The position numbers and the translations under genes were made by a program. Positions 25,843 through 34,469 of a stretch of DNA of 35,391 bases are shown here, piece after piece; the stretch's first letter is position 1, and every line of letters begins with the position of its first letter. Source of the stretch: Rhodospirillaceae bacterium (lineage in GTDB: Bacteria > Pseudomonadota > Alphaproteobacteria > UBA2966); NCBI GenBank assembly GCA_002690215.1, contig NZDS01000112.1, positions 3,298-38,688 on the forward strand, in the 5' to 3' direction. The notes under the pieces are model-generated. The model did not search any database. It saw only the letters and a list, made by a program, of their open reading frames with translations, and was not told the DNA's origin.

Positions 25843-27036
25843 ATGACGGCCGGGCGCATCGATCCAAATACTCTCGAGCGGGTCGTCGCCATTTTCTACT
25901 ATGGCCGTTCGGGCTCGGTATTCCTGCAGAGTCTTTTCGATTCCCACCCCGATGTGTTGACCGTGCCGGCAGAGCATCTGCACGATTTCTATCCGTTCTG
26001 GAGCGGTGTGGCTTCGCTGCCGGCAGCGGCCCAAGTGACAGCATTTTGCGACCGCTACGACGCCCTCTTCGAGCCCGGACCGACTCACTGGGGGGTCGAG
26101 CGCGAGGCCTTCTCAGCAGCCTTGGAGGCACATCTGCGGGACCAGGTGCGCGACCTAGATCATGACTCGGCGCCGCGAAAATTCTTTTTCCAGACTGTCT
26201 TTGCCACCTATGCCGAGGCCAGGGGGCGAGAGTTTGAATCGCAACACCCGTGGATCGTCTTCCAGGCCCACAATCCGCTGATCTTCGCGGTCGATGGCTT
26301 GCTCGAGGATTTCGGCTTCCAACTCAGGTTCCTGCACAGCCTTCGCGATCCCCTTGCCACCATGGCGTCTTGGTTCCGCCTGGCCTGGGAAAAGAACGGC
26401 CCGGCGCCGGACCTGCCGGGAACGGCGCTGATCCGCAGTATTTACCATGCCAAGCCGATCTTCAGCGGCGCCAGAAATCTCAAATCCACCAGCGCTCCGA
26501 AACTCAGCCCGCAAGACCTCGAGCGTCTGGCCGAGTGGGACGCCGCCAACAGCCGCGCAAGCCGGCTCGAAGACCTGCACGAGGCACCACGCCAGACCAT
26601 CGAAAAGATCTGCGCCTGGCTGGATTTGCCTTGGCACGACACCTTGCTGGAGAGCACCTTCGACGGCCGGCCCTGGGCCCAGGTCTCGACCGACGGCTCC
26701 GTGCTTGCCGGCTTCCGGGGGATAGTCGCGGCGGCGCCCGACGATCTCTACGATCCGCTCGACCGTCTGCGGATAAAGCTGCTGTTGGCCGACAAATACC
26801 GAGCCTGGAAATACCCGCTGCCCGGCTGGGCAGACAGCCGGCTGCTGAAGGGCTTGGTTTTCCTGCTCTGGCCGTTGCCCTTCCGTATGGAACGGCGGAT
26901 CTGGCAGGCCGGCAGGCCCTGGACAGCCGCCAAGGTTTTGGCCGCGCTACGGGAATACATGGCGCTACGCCGTGACGTGATGGGTTGGTGGTGGCGGGAC
27001 CGGCAGAACCGCGTGCCGGCGATCAAGCTCTTATGA
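25843..27036 (+). CDS. Sulfotransferase-family protein
   Basis: The 397-residue cytoplasmic protein has a sulfotransferase fold binding PAPS. The 5'-phosphosulfate loop is 'YYGRSGSVFLQSLFDSHPDV' (19-38), and the 3'-phosphate-binding segment is 'FLHSLRDPLATMASW' near residue 170. The conserved 'EDLHEAPRQTIEKICAWLDL' helix follows. The C-terminus (330-397) is unusually long, Trp/Arg-rich and amphipathic, and may associate with the membrane. It starts five bases after the ACR3 gene and its last six bases overlap the convergent Nudix gene. The acceptor (sugar, lipid or protein) is unknown. Confidence 0.8.
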   Translation: MTAGRIDPNTLERVVAIFYYGRSGSVFLQSLFDSHPDVLTVPAEHLHDFYPFWSGVASLPAAAQVTAFCDRYDALFEPGPTHWGVEREAFSAALEAHLRDQVRDLDHDSAPRKFFFQTVFATYAEARGREFESQHPWIVFQAHNPLIFAVDGLLEDFGFQLRFLHSLRDPLATMASWFRLAWEKNGPAPDLPGTALIRSIYHAKPIFSGARNLKSTSAPKLSPQDLERLAEWDAANSRASRLEDLHEAPRQTIEKICAWLDLPWHDTLLESTFDGRPWAQVSTDGSVLAGFRGIVAAAPDDLYDPLDRLRIKLLLADKYRAWKYPLPGWADSRLLKGLVFLLWPLPFRMERRIWQAGRPWTAAKVLAALREYMALRRDVMGWWWRDRQNRVPAIKLL

Positions 27037-27855
27037 CGCCTTGACCTCCATGGCCGGCTTGTCGGTGACCTCGAAGATGGCGCCGCCATAGCCCGCTTCC
27101 TCTGGAATGCGAATGGTGCGGATGCCGTCCTCGAACTTCTCGAGTTGGGGCCGCACGGTGACCACCGAGGCCTGGCGGGCTGCTGCCATGGCTTCGGCGA
27201 CGTTGGAGCTGCGGTCCAGCTTTTCCAGGTTGAGGCGAGTGGCGAAGACCAGGCGGCAGCGCCCGGCATCGGCTTCGGCCGTAGTCTCGGCCGGCCGGGC
27301 CCAAACCGAATCGACCGATTCGCTGCCATCATGCACTGCCACCTGACCCGGCGGCGCGGCGACCAGAAAGAAATGCGTATCGAAGCGCTTGGGCGCCAGT
27401 GGCGGCGTGATCCAATGGGCGAAATAGGCCAGCTCGTCGAGGGCCAGCTCCAAGTTTTCAGCCGCCACGAACTCGCCCAACGTGGCTTCGCCGCGGTGCA
27501 TGCGGCCGGCCCAAGGCGCCAGCCTCGCCAAATCTTCAAAATCGACCAGGGGATCTTTACCGCGGCGCCGGGCCAACAGCACGCCGCACTCTTCGAAGGT
27601 CTCCCGCAGCGCCGCCAGGCGCAGCGCCAGCTCTCCCTCGTCGAGCCCTTCTGCGCCCTTGCAGGCATTGCGGAGCGCCTTGTCGCGGTCTCCTTCGTCA
27701 ACCTTGCCGCCGGGAAAGACCATGGCGCCCGAGGCGAATTCGATTTCGCCATGGCGCTTTACCATGAACACCTCGAGCCCGTCGGCACCGTCACGGGCGA
27801 GCAGGACGGTGGCCGCCGGCTTGGGCTCGACGTGGGAAAAATCTTTGGGTTTCAC
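27031..27855 (-). CDS. Nudix hydrolase, NUDT19/NUDT7-like
   Basis: The 274-residue Nudix protein has a box split by an insertion: 'AMVFPGGKVDEGDRDKALRN' then 'LRLAALRETFEECGVLLARR'. This interrupted form, with an overall length near 270, resembles the NUDT19/NUDT7 group, which hydrolyses CoA and CoA esters. The CoA role is inference, though it would fit the many CoA-ester genes nearby. The start is GTG 27855 with GGAGGG at five bases. It lies 26 bases downstream of 27882-28919 on the same strand, and its 3' end overlaps the sulfotransferase gene by six bases. Confidence 0.82.
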   Translation of the reverse strand: MKPKDFSHVEPKPAATVLLARDGADGLEVFMVKRHGEIEFASGAMVFPGGKVDEGDRDKALRNACKGAEGLDEGELALRLAALRETFEECGVLLARRRGKDPLVDFEDLARLAPWAGRMHRGEATLGEFVAAENLELALDELAYFAHWITPPLAPKRFDTHFFLVAAPPGQVAVHDGSESVDSVWARPAETTAEADAGRCRLVFATRLNLEKLDRSSNVAEAMAAARQASVVTVRPQLEKFEDGIRTIRIPEEAGYGGAIFEVTDKPAMEVKAS

Positions 27856-27881
27856 GAATTCCCTCCGGGTTTTTTTGGCTG

Positions 27882-28919
27882 TTATTCACCGGCCTCGGAC
27901 AACAACGGCTCGAGGGCGACGTCGATGTCGGTTGCCGTGGCTCTGATGTGGCCCAGCAGCGCGCGTTCGTTGTCGTCGAGCGCGCCGTCCTGCTTGATTT
28001 GGGCGATCAGCCAGGCGGCCTCTTCCGCATCGACCGAGGAGCGCGCGTAGACGTCTTCCTGCGGCGCTTCCTTGCCCTGTCGCTTAACCGCCGCCAGACG
28101 TTGGTGGCGCTTGAGCCAGCCCGGGGTTACCTGGCCGCGCGAGATGAAGCGGTTGAGCCCTTTGGCGAAGTCCTTCATGAAATGGCCGACGCCGCGGCGT
28201 TCCTCGAGCCAGGCCTGGCGGCGGGCGGCCTCTTCCCGGTCGGGTACCTCGGCGGCGCCATCGGGGAACATCAGGTGATGTCCCACGGCCTGCACGAACA
28301 AAGTTTGCCAGCCCGGCGCATTGTCGGCGTCCGAGGTCTTGGTGTTGAGCTCGAACAGCAACTCGGCCTCGCGCCGGGTGATGGTCAAGCCGCCGCCCGA
28401 GCCGCTGGCGAAGACGACGGTGCGGATGACGTCGACCTCGGGCGGGTCGATGACGCCGGCCCGGCGGCGCTTGGGCCCGAACAGCACACCGCCGCTGCCC
28501 AGCACGGTCTCGCGCACACCTTCGAGGGTGAGCGCAACGACACTTTCGGGGCAGGCCCGTGAGCGGTAGACGACGTTGACCAGCAAGCCGAATTCGCTGA
28601 CCGCGTCGATGCGGCCGTCATGAGTGATCTCGGCCACCAGGAAGGCGGCATCTTCCTCGGAAAGATAGCCCACCGGCTCCTGCTGGGTGATGAAATAGCT
28701 GCTCAGCGCCTCGACGAAGAAATCGTACCAACTGTCGTCGTTACCAAGCGCCGTGTGTTCGTTGAGGTAGAAGAGCAGCATCGCCTCGTCGTGACTGACC
28801 ACGCCGTCGGCGAAGACCTCCTCGCGCAGCCAGCGCACTTCGTCGGCATCGATGCCGTGGGACTCGACCTCGTCGGCTAGCCGTGTCATTTCCGGTGACA
28901 ATTGATCCTTGCTTGCCAT
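27882..28919 (-). CDS. Acidic protein with two diverged copies of an unknown helical domain
   Basis: The 345-residue protein shows an internal duplication. Residues 28-125 (EVFADGVVSHDEAMLLFYLNE ... WYDFFVEALSSYF ... LSEEDAAFLVAEITHDGRID) parallel 163-219 and 296-330 ('GLTITRREAELLFELN', 'GWQTLFVQAVGHHLMFP', 'VDAEEAAWLIAQIKQDGALD'). Each half holds two motifs of the form DG-x-(I/L/V)-xxx-E followed by a helix, somewhat like EF-hand or TerB modules. A basic, tryptophan-containing segment (225-285) interrupts the second half. There is no signal peptide or membrane segment, so it is cytoplasmic. The start at 28919 has CGGAG upstream; an ATG at 29063 would add unconserved sequence. I recognise no named family. 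Confidence 0.7.
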   Translation of the reverse strand: MASKDQLSPEMTRLADEVESHGIDADEVRWLREEVFADGVVSHDEAMLLFYLNEHTALGNDDSWYDFFVEALSSYFITQQEPVGYLSEEDAAFLVAEITHDGRIDAVSEFGLLVNVVYRSRACPESVVALTLEGVRETVLGSGGVLFGPKRRRAGVIDPPEVDVIRTVVFASGSGGGLTITRREAELLFELNTKTSDADNAPGWQTLFVQAVGHHLMFPDGAAEVPDREEAARRQAWLEERRGVGHFMKDFAKGLNRFISRGQVTPGWLKRHQRLAAVKRQGKEAPQEDVYARSSVDAEEAAWLIAQIKQDGALDDNERALLGHIRATATDIDVALEPLLSEAGE

Positions 28920-29177
28920 GGCCTGCTCCGTCGCTTCGGGAACAGGGTACATGCTAGCACGGGCGAAGCAGTCGCCAAGGGCGGCTTTTTGTTGACCCTC
29001 GCCGGGCGCGCGCGTCCCCGCGCTTGGCCTCCGCCCCCATGCGGGGGGCGGCTTAGGGGCCAAACGAGAGTGTGTTTTTTGCTGCTTGGTCTTGGTGCGA
29101 CGGGAGCGACCGCGATCCGCCGCTACTGCGGCGCGCCCGCGCAGGCAGCGGGCCGAAGGTCCGCCGCCGTGAGCGAC
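28920..29177. other. Non-coding gap with hairpins
   Basis: No gene is supported here. The gap holds CCGCCCCC / GGGGGCGG (29031-29038 / 29044-29051) and CGCCGC / GCGGCG (29118-29123 / 29128-29133), both perfect inverted repeats, plus a short CGCC-GGCG hairpin followed by five T residues near 28972-28988. It could end transcription or be part of a dispersed intergenic repeat family. Confidence 0.5.
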
Positions 29178-29218
29178 AAAAAACTAGATCAAATCTCAGG
29201 AACTGAGATTGGATCTAG
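29178..29218 (-). terminator. Strong Rho-independent terminator overlapping the stop codon
   Basis: CTAGATCAAATCTCAG (29184-29199) and CTGAGATTGGATCTAG (29203-29218) form a 16-bp stem with a single mismatch and a three-base loop. On the minus strand six T residues (29183-29178) follow. The stem contains the TAG stop of the universal stress protein gene at 29215-29217. Confidence 0.85.
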
Positions 29219-30084
29219 TGCCCCATCAGCAAGGGCACATCGGCCGTCGCCAGGACCTCGCGGGTGGCGCTGCCCAGCACCATTTTGCGCAACGCGCCCT
29301 CGCGGTAGGCCCCCATGACCAACAGATCGGCACCGGCCTCACGGCAGGCGTCTAGTAGTTGGTGACCGCTCAGGAGTTTCTTGCCCAGCTCAGCGAAAAC
29401 GCGGGTTTCGACCTTGACCTTGTGGTGCTCAAGGTAGGTTTGCAGCTCCGGAGCCACCGAGACCGGCGTGCGGTCGCTGTGGGCCGTCAGGATCACCACT
29501 TCGTCGGCCGCAGTGAAAAAATTGCTGGCGCCGCCCAGTGCCCGGGCGCACTCGGCACTGCCGTTCCAGGCCACGGCAATCCTGCGGCCTATGGTCGCAG
29601 GCGGCTGACCGGGCACCATCAGCACCGGCCGACCGGTTTCGAAAAGCGCCCGCACGGTCAGGCTGTGCGAGAGGTCGCGGGGATCGCTGGGCGGGCCTAC
29701 GACGATCAGGTCGTGCACCCGGCCCAGCCGGATGGTCACGGCATGACGCCGGCCGACGCGTTCGATCCAGCTCACCGATGGGCCCTCGGGCACGGTGGCA
29801 TCGTCGACCTGCGGCACCTCGAGGCGTGTGCAGGCCTGGTCGAAGAGCAAACGCGCCTCCTCGGCCCGGTCGCTCGACTTGCGCGCTTCCTTGCGCGAGA
29901 TGCGCTCGGCCATGCCGCCCGACATACCGTCGCCGATGGCCGGCACCTGGGCCAGCGAATCGGGACGCACATGCAAGACGTCGACGTGGACGGCGAACTG
30001 ACGGCCCAGCATGAGGGCTGCGTCCAGCGTTGCCGATCCGGCGTCGGAGCCGTCGAAAGAAACCAAAATTGTCCTGATGGTCAT
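29215..30084 (-). CDS. Universal stress protein with two Usp domains
   Basis: The 289-residue protein contains two UspA folds. The first starts 'TIRTILVSFDGSDAGSATLD' (2-21); the second starts 'RRIAVAWNGSAECARALGGA' near residue 167 and ends with the nucleotide-binding pattern 'LLVMGAYREGALRKMVLGSA', then TREVLATADVPLLM. The G-x2-G-x9-G-S/T pattern that marks ATP-binding Usp proteins is approximated in the second domain (GAYREGALRKMVLGSAT), less clearly in the first. The start is ATG 30084, with CGGAG seven bases upstream. It is divergent from the MFS gene and ends in a strong terminator. Confidence 0.88.
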   Translation of the reverse strand: MTIRTILVSFDGSDAGSATLDAALMLGRQFAVHVDVLHVRPDSLAQVPAIGDGMSGGMAERISRKEARKSSDRAEEARLLFDQACTRLEVPQVDDATVPEGPSVSWIERVGRRHAVTIRLGRVHDLIVVGPPSDPRDLSHSLTVRALFETGRPVLMVPGQPPATIGRRIAVAWNGSAECARALGGASNFFTAADEVVILTAHSDRTPVSVAPELQTYLEHHKVKVETRVFAELGKKLLSGHQLLDACREAGADLLVMGAYREGALRKMVLGSATREVLATADVPLLMGH

Positions 30085-30203
30085 AACCAACTCCGGTCAG
30101 GGAAGGCCCCTCGCATAGACCTTTCAGCGGTTGATTTCAATACGGCCGTGCTGCTAGAGCACATTTCGACATGCAGAAGCCCTGGAATCGGAGTTTCTAA
30201 CAC

Positions 30204-31463
30204 ATGCATCAACCCAGAATGTTCAATCGCTGGCTCGTCGTTCTTGGTGCCGTTCTCATCCAGTTGAGCCTCGGTGCCATCTATGCCTGGTCGGTCTTTA
30301 CACCGGCTTTGGAAAAAGCCGGCTGGTCCAAGCTCGACACCCAGATCGTGTTTGCCGTCGGGCTGGCCTCGTTCGCCCTGACCATGGTCTGGGCGGGCCG
30401 CCGTCTGGCCGTCTGGGGGCCGCAGAAGTTGGCCGCACTCGGTGGTTTGGTGCTGGGTGGCGGCTATTTGCTGACCGGGTTGTTGGGGGCCGAAAACTTT
30501 TGGATCGTCACCCTCGGCATCGGTCTGATCGGCGGCGCCGGCATCGGACTGGGCTACGTCGTACCCATCGCCGTAGGCATGCGCTGGTTTCCCGACCGCA
30601 AGGGCATGATCACCGGCCTGGCGGTGGCCGGTTTCGGCTTCGGCGCCATGGGCTGGGTCAAGATGGCTGGCACCTGGGGCCACCTGATCGAGCGCTTCGA
30701 CCTGAGCGGCACCTTCATCGCCTACGGCATCGCCTTTGCCGTGCTGGTGCTGATCGGCAGCAATTGGATGCACATGCCGCCAGGCGGCTGGCGGCCCGAG
30801 GGCTATGTCGAGCCGGAAGACCATGATGGCGATGAGGGACACGATTTCTCCAGCGCCGAGATGCTGCGCACGTCGCAGTTCTATCTCATCTTTTTGACCT
30901 TTGCAGTCAGCGCCGGGGCCGGACTGATGTCGATCGGATTGATGAAGCTCTATCCCATGGAGGCGCTGCAGGTGTCCGGCCTGGGCGCCGCCGAGGCCAG
31001 TGCCGTGGCCGGCACCGCCATGGCCGTCTTCTTCAGCCTGGCCAACGGGGTCGGCCGCATCGCCTGGGGATCGCTCAGCGACCTTTTTGGCCGGCGCTGG
31101 TCGGTGATCGTGATGACCGCATCGCAAGGCGTCTTCCTGCTGGCCTTCAGCTCGATGGCCGGCCAGGAATACCTGCTCTATCTTGGGGCCACCCTGATTG
31201 GCTTCAACTTTGGCGGCAACTTCGCCCTCTTCCCGACGCTGACTGCCGACCTTTTCGGCACCGGCAACGTCGGCCAGAACTACCCCTTCATTTTCCTCTC
31301 TTACGGCGTCGGTGGCATCGCCGGGCCGATCCTAGGCGGCATGCTGGGTGATCTGGGAAGTTTCCCGCTGGCGTTTTCAATCTGCGGCGCGGCCTGTTTG
31401 GTCGGCGCCGCCTGTACTTTCCTGGTCAAGCCGCCGCGCCACGTTCACAACGGTTCTGGCTAG
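30204..31463 (+). CDS. MFS transporter, oxalate:formate antiporter (OFA)-like family
   Basis: The 419-residue transporter has twelve predicted transmembrane segments and the OFA opening 'NRWLVVLGAVLIQLSLGAIY' then AWSVFTPAL. Other OFA blocks are 'GIGLGYVVPIAVGMRWFPDR' then KGMITGLAV, and the second-half 'PTLTADLFGTGNVGQNYPFI'. OFA members exchange small dicarboxylates or monocarboxylates; substrate is not decidable here. The central loop is acidic and histidine-containing (PEDHDGDEGHD). GGAG lies rather far (about 12 bases) from the ATG. It converges on the acyl-CoA ligase gene with repeat hairpins in between. Confidence 0.85.
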   Translation: MHQPRMFNRWLVVLGAVLIQLSLGAIYAWSVFTPALEKAGWSKLDTQIVFAVGLASFALTMVWAGRRLAVWGPQKLAALGGLVLGGGYLLTGLLGAENFWIVTLGIGLIGGAGIGLGYVVPIAVGMRWFPDRKGMITGLAVAGFGFGAMGWVKMAGTWGHLIERFDLSGTFIAYGIAFAVLVLIGSNWMHMPPGGWRPEGYVEPEDHDGDEGHDFSSAEMLRTSQFYLIFLTFAVSAGAGLMSIGLMKLYPMEALQVSGLGAAEASAVAGTAMAVFFSLANGVGRIAWGSLSDLFGRRWSVIVMTASQGVFLLAFSSMAGQEYLLYLGATLIGFNFGGNFALFPTLTADLFGTGNVGQNYPFIFLSYGVGGIAGPILGGMLGDLGSFPLAFSICGAACLVGAACTFLVKPPRHVHNGSG

Positions 31464-31488
31464 CTGACCGCAAACACCCCCTCCCCGG

Positions 31489-31562
31489 CCCTCCCCCGCA
31501 AGCGGGAGAGGGAGAAGAACATGACGACCGTTGCAAATTCCCTCCCCCGAATCGGGGGAGGG
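31489..31562. repeat. Paired GC-rich intergenic hairpins between convergent genes
   Basis: Two similar inverted repeats sit 27 bases apart: 31489-31512 (CCCTCCCCCGC / GCGGGAGAGGG, one mismatch) and 31540-31562 (CCCTCCCCCGA / TCGGGGGAGGG, perfect). A third partial arm, GGGAGGGGGG, follows at 31566. They resemble dispersed C/G-rich intergenic repeats and probably also terminate both convergent genes. I see no gene in 31464-31587. Confidence 0.7.
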
Positions 31563-31587
31563 TGCGGGAGGGGGGCTTTGATTCGCG

Positions 31588-33144
31588 TCAGTTGACGTCG
31601 CGCTCGCGGCCCTCCCAGAAGGGGGCTCGCAGCTCGCGCTTTAGCACTTTGCCGGCACCCGAGAGCGGCAGTGGGTCGCTGCGGAATTCGACGCTACGCG
31701 GGCATTTGTAGTGGGCGATGAGCTCTCGGCAGTGGGCGATAAGGTCGGCCTCCGTCGCCTCGGTCCCCTCCGCCGGCACCACGATGGCGTGCACCGCTTC
31801 GCCCCATTTTTCGCTGGGAATGCCTACGACGGCGCATTCGGACACCGCGGGGTGCTTCGAGAGAGCGCTTTCGACCTCGGCCGAGAAGATGTTTTCGCCG
31901 CCCGAGATGATCATGTCCTTGAAGCGGTCCATGATGAAGATGAAGCCGTCCTCGTCCATGTAGGCGCCGTCGCCGGTGCGCACCCAGCCGTCGATCAGGG
32001 TGGCGGCGGTTTCCTCGGGCTTGTTCCAATAGCCCAGCATGGTGTTGGGGCCGCGCACGCTGACCTCGCCGACTTCGCCGCGCGGCAGCACGTTGCCCGC
32101 TTCGTCTACGATCTCGACCTCGCAGCAAACGGCGGCTCGGCCGGCGGAACGCAGCTTGCCGGCCAGCGGGCCCTCCAGCACGTGGTATTCGGGCGGCATG
32201 ACGGTGGCCACGGGCGACAGCTCGGTCTGGCCATAAGCCTGTAGCCAGCCGCAGTTGGGCAGCTTCTCGAAGGCCTCGAGCAGCACCCCTTCGGGCATCG
32301 GCGAGGCGCCATAAAGCACGCGCTGCACCGACGAAAGATCGGCCGCCGCCAGGCCGGGATCGTCGATCACCATCTTGACCATGGTGGGCACCAGCAAAAG
32401 GTGGGTGGGCCGGTGGGCCGAGGTGGCCTCGAGCACCGCTTGCGGGCTGAAGGCGGAGATCATCACGTGCCCGGCTCCGACCACGCAACACGCCATCGAC
32501 ATGGCGCCGTCGGCCAGGTGGAACATCGGCGCGGCGTGCAGGTAGCGCGCCCCGGCCGACAGTTCCAGGTGGTGGGCAATGGCGACGCCGCTGGACCAGA
32601 GACCGCGGTGGGGCAGCATGACGCCCTTGGGGAAGCCGGTCGTGCCGCCGGTATAGAAGATGCCGGCCAAGTCCTCGCCGACCCTTTCGGCATCGGCGGC
32701 GGGCGCGTTGTCGGCGATCAGCGCCTCGTAGCTCAGCATGCCTTGGGGCGGCTCTCCGTCACCGGCATAGATCAGGGTATCGACCGTCGCTTCGGCCAGG
32801 ATCTTCGGTACCATGGCCACGAAAGCATCGTCGATGATCATCACCCGGGCGCCCGAATCGTTCAGCGAATAGGCGTTCTCGGCCGGCGACCAGCGGATAT
32901 TCATGGGTACCACTACGGCACCGGCCCAGGGGATGGCGAAATAGTATTCCAAATAGCGGTCGGAATTGAGCGCCAGCATGGCTACGCGGTCGCCCTGGGC
33001 GACGCCCAGCGATCGCAAAGCCCCGGCCAGTCGGCTCACCCGGGCGACGAAATCGGGCCACGTGTGCTGTCGTTCGGCGAAGATGGTGGCGATGCCGTGG
33101 CGGTCGACCTGGGCTGCCCGTTTAATGCATTGGGTCAGTTGCAT
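31588..33144 (-). CDS. AMP-forming acyl-CoA synthetase (FadD-like)
   Basis: The 518-residue ANL-superfamily enzyme activates a carboxylic acid to its CoA thioester with ATP. The phosphate-binding loop is 'GIFYTGGTTGFPKGVMLPHR', followed by 'WLQAYGQTELSPV', the adenylate-contacting 'DGWVRTGDGAYMDEDGFIFI' then MDRFKDMIISGGENI, and the C-terminal catalytic lysine in 'PLSGAGKVLKRELR'. The start at ATG 33144 matches the family N-terminus (MQLTQCIKRAA) and has AGAGGA about ten bases upstream. An ATG at 33252 would overlap the divergent CoA-transferase. It is divergent from that CaiB-type gene with about 98 bases between. Confidence 0.93.
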   Translation of the reverse strand: MQLTQCIKRAAQVDRHGIATIFAERQHTWPDFVARVSRLAGALRSLGVAQGDRVAMLALNSDRYLEYYFAIPWAGAVVVPMNIRWSPAENAYSLNDSGARVMIIDDAFVAMVPKILAEATVDTLIYAGDGEPPQGMLSYEALIADNAPAADAERVGEDLAGIFYTGGTTGFPKGVMLPHRGLWSSGVAIAHHLELSAGARYLHAAPMFHLADGAMSMACCVVGAGHVMISAFSPQAVLEATSAHRPTHLLLVPTMVKMVIDDPGLAAADLSSVQRVLYGASPMPEGVLLEAFEKLPNCGWLQAYGQTELSPVATVMPPEYHVLEGPLAGKLRSAGRAAVCCEVEIVDEAGNVLPRGEVGEVSVRGPNTMLGYWNKPEETAATLIDGWVRTGDGAYMDEDGFIFIMDRFKDMIISGGENIFSAEVESALSKHPAVSECAVVGIPSEKWGEAVHAIVVPAEGTEATEADLIAHCRELIAHYKCPRSVEFRSDPLPLSGAGKVLKRELRAPFWEGRERDVN

Positions 33145-33242
33145 GGCGCGGATTCCTCTGCCATCGTTCCGGCCAAACCTCAGCATGTGCGGCTGCTTGC
33201 TGCAACTCGAATTAGTAGCCACCGGTAGCCGAAGGAACTCCG

Positions 33243-34463
33243 ATGTCTCCATCCGATCCCTCCGGGCCTCTTGCCGGTTACCGCGTCATCGACCTCAGCA
33301 CCATCGTTCTCGGCCCCTATGCGAGCTTGCAACTGGCGGACATGGGGGCCGACGTCATCAAGGTCGAGGCGCCGCCGGGCGGCGACGCATTCCGAGACGT
33401 CAAGCCGGCCCGCAATGCCGGCATGAGCGGCCCCTTCATCAACCTCAATCGCAACAAGCGCAGCATCGTGCTCGACCTCAAACAGACTGCGGGCAGGGCG
33501 GTGCTGGAGCGTCTGATTGCCGGCGCCGACGTTTTTTTCCACAACATGCGGCCACGCGCCATCGCGGGCCTGGATCTGGGATACGAGCAGGTGGCAGGAC
33601 TGCGTCCCGACATCGTCTACTGCGGTGCTCAGGGCTACGGCCGCCGCGGGCCCTACCGCGATCGCCCGGCCTACGACGACATCGTGCAGGGCGAATCGGG
33701 GCTCGCCGGCCTCAACGCCCGCATCGCAGGTGCCCCCACCTACGCCCCCACCATCATTGCCGACAAGCTGGTCGGCATGGCCGCCAGCCAGGCCATGGTG
33801 ATGGCGCTTTTGCACCGCGAACGAACGGGCCAGGGCCAGGAGGTCGAGGTGCCGATGTTCGAGACCATGGCGGCCTTCATACTGGCGGAGCACCTTTCGG
33901 GCCGGGTCTTCGAGCCGCCGCTGGGCAACACCGGTTACGGCCGTGTCGCCTCGCCCTACCGCCGGCCCTACAAGGCCCGTGACGGCTATGTTTGCGTGCT
34001 GCCATATACCGACGATCAATGGCGGCGCTTTTTCGCTCTCGCCGGGCGTAGCGAACTCAGTGACGATCCGCGTTTCGACCATATGTCGGCGCGCAGCGAC
34101 AACATCGACGAGCTCTATGAATTGCTGGAACAGATCATTGCCGGGCGCAGCGTTGGCGAGTGGCTCGAACTTTGTGCCGAAGCCCAGGTACCGGCCGGCC
34201 CCATCAACGACACCGACGATCTGCTGGCCGACGAGCACCTGGCCGCGGTCGACTTCTTCAAGCCCTTCGATCATCCCAGCGAGGGCGCTATCATCGGTAC
34301 CGACATCAGCACCCGTTTCGCCAAGTCGCCGGGCTCGATCCGCCTGCCGGCACCGCGCCTGGGCCAGCACGGCCGCGAGATCCTGGCCGAGTTGGATTAC
34401 AGCGAAGACGAGATGGAAACCTTGGCCGCCAGCGGTGCCGTCCCCCTGCCGCAAGAAAGCTAG
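33243..34463 (+). CDS. CaiB/BaiF-family (class III) CoA-transferase
   Basis: The 406-residue class III CoA-transferase starts with the diagnostic 'GYRVIDLSTIVLGPYASLQL' then ADMGADVIKVE. The likely catalytic aspartate lies in 'RPAYDDIVQGESGL' near residue 143, where the family aspartate forms an aspartyl-CoA anhydride. 'NLNRNKRSIVLDLK' and the C-terminal 'APRLGQHGREILAEL' are further blocks. It moves CoA between carboxylates. AAGGA (33232-33236) is the ribosome-binding site. The divergent acyl-CoA ligase and nearby OFA-type transporter suggest, as inference, uptake and activation of one organic acid. Confidence 0.92.
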   Translation: MSPSDPSGPLAGYRVIDLSTIVLGPYASLQLADMGADVIKVEAPPGGDAFRDVKPARNAGMSGPFINLNRNKRSIVLDLKQTAGRAVLERLIAGADVFFHNMRPRAIAGLDLGYEQVAGLRPDIVYCGAQGYGRRGPYRDRPAYDDIVQGESGLAGLNARIAGAPTYAPTIIADKLVGMAASQAMVMALLHRERTGQGQEVEVPMFETMAAFILAEHLSGRVFEPPLGNTGYGRVASPYRRPYKARDGYVCVLPYTDDQWRRFFALAGRSELSDDPRFDHMSARSDNIDELYELLEQIIAGRSVGEWLELCAEAQVPAGPINDTDDLLADEHLAAVDFFKPFDHPSEGAIIGTDISTRFAKSPGSIRLPAPRLGQHGREILAELDYSEDEMETLAASGAVPLPQES

Positions 34464-34469
34464 ACTTCA

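Noticed and set aside
27145-28050. 301-codon plus-strand frame across the Nudix and duplicated-domain genes
   Set aside because: Shadow frame; the minus-strand genes have domains, good ribosome-binding sites and family motifs.
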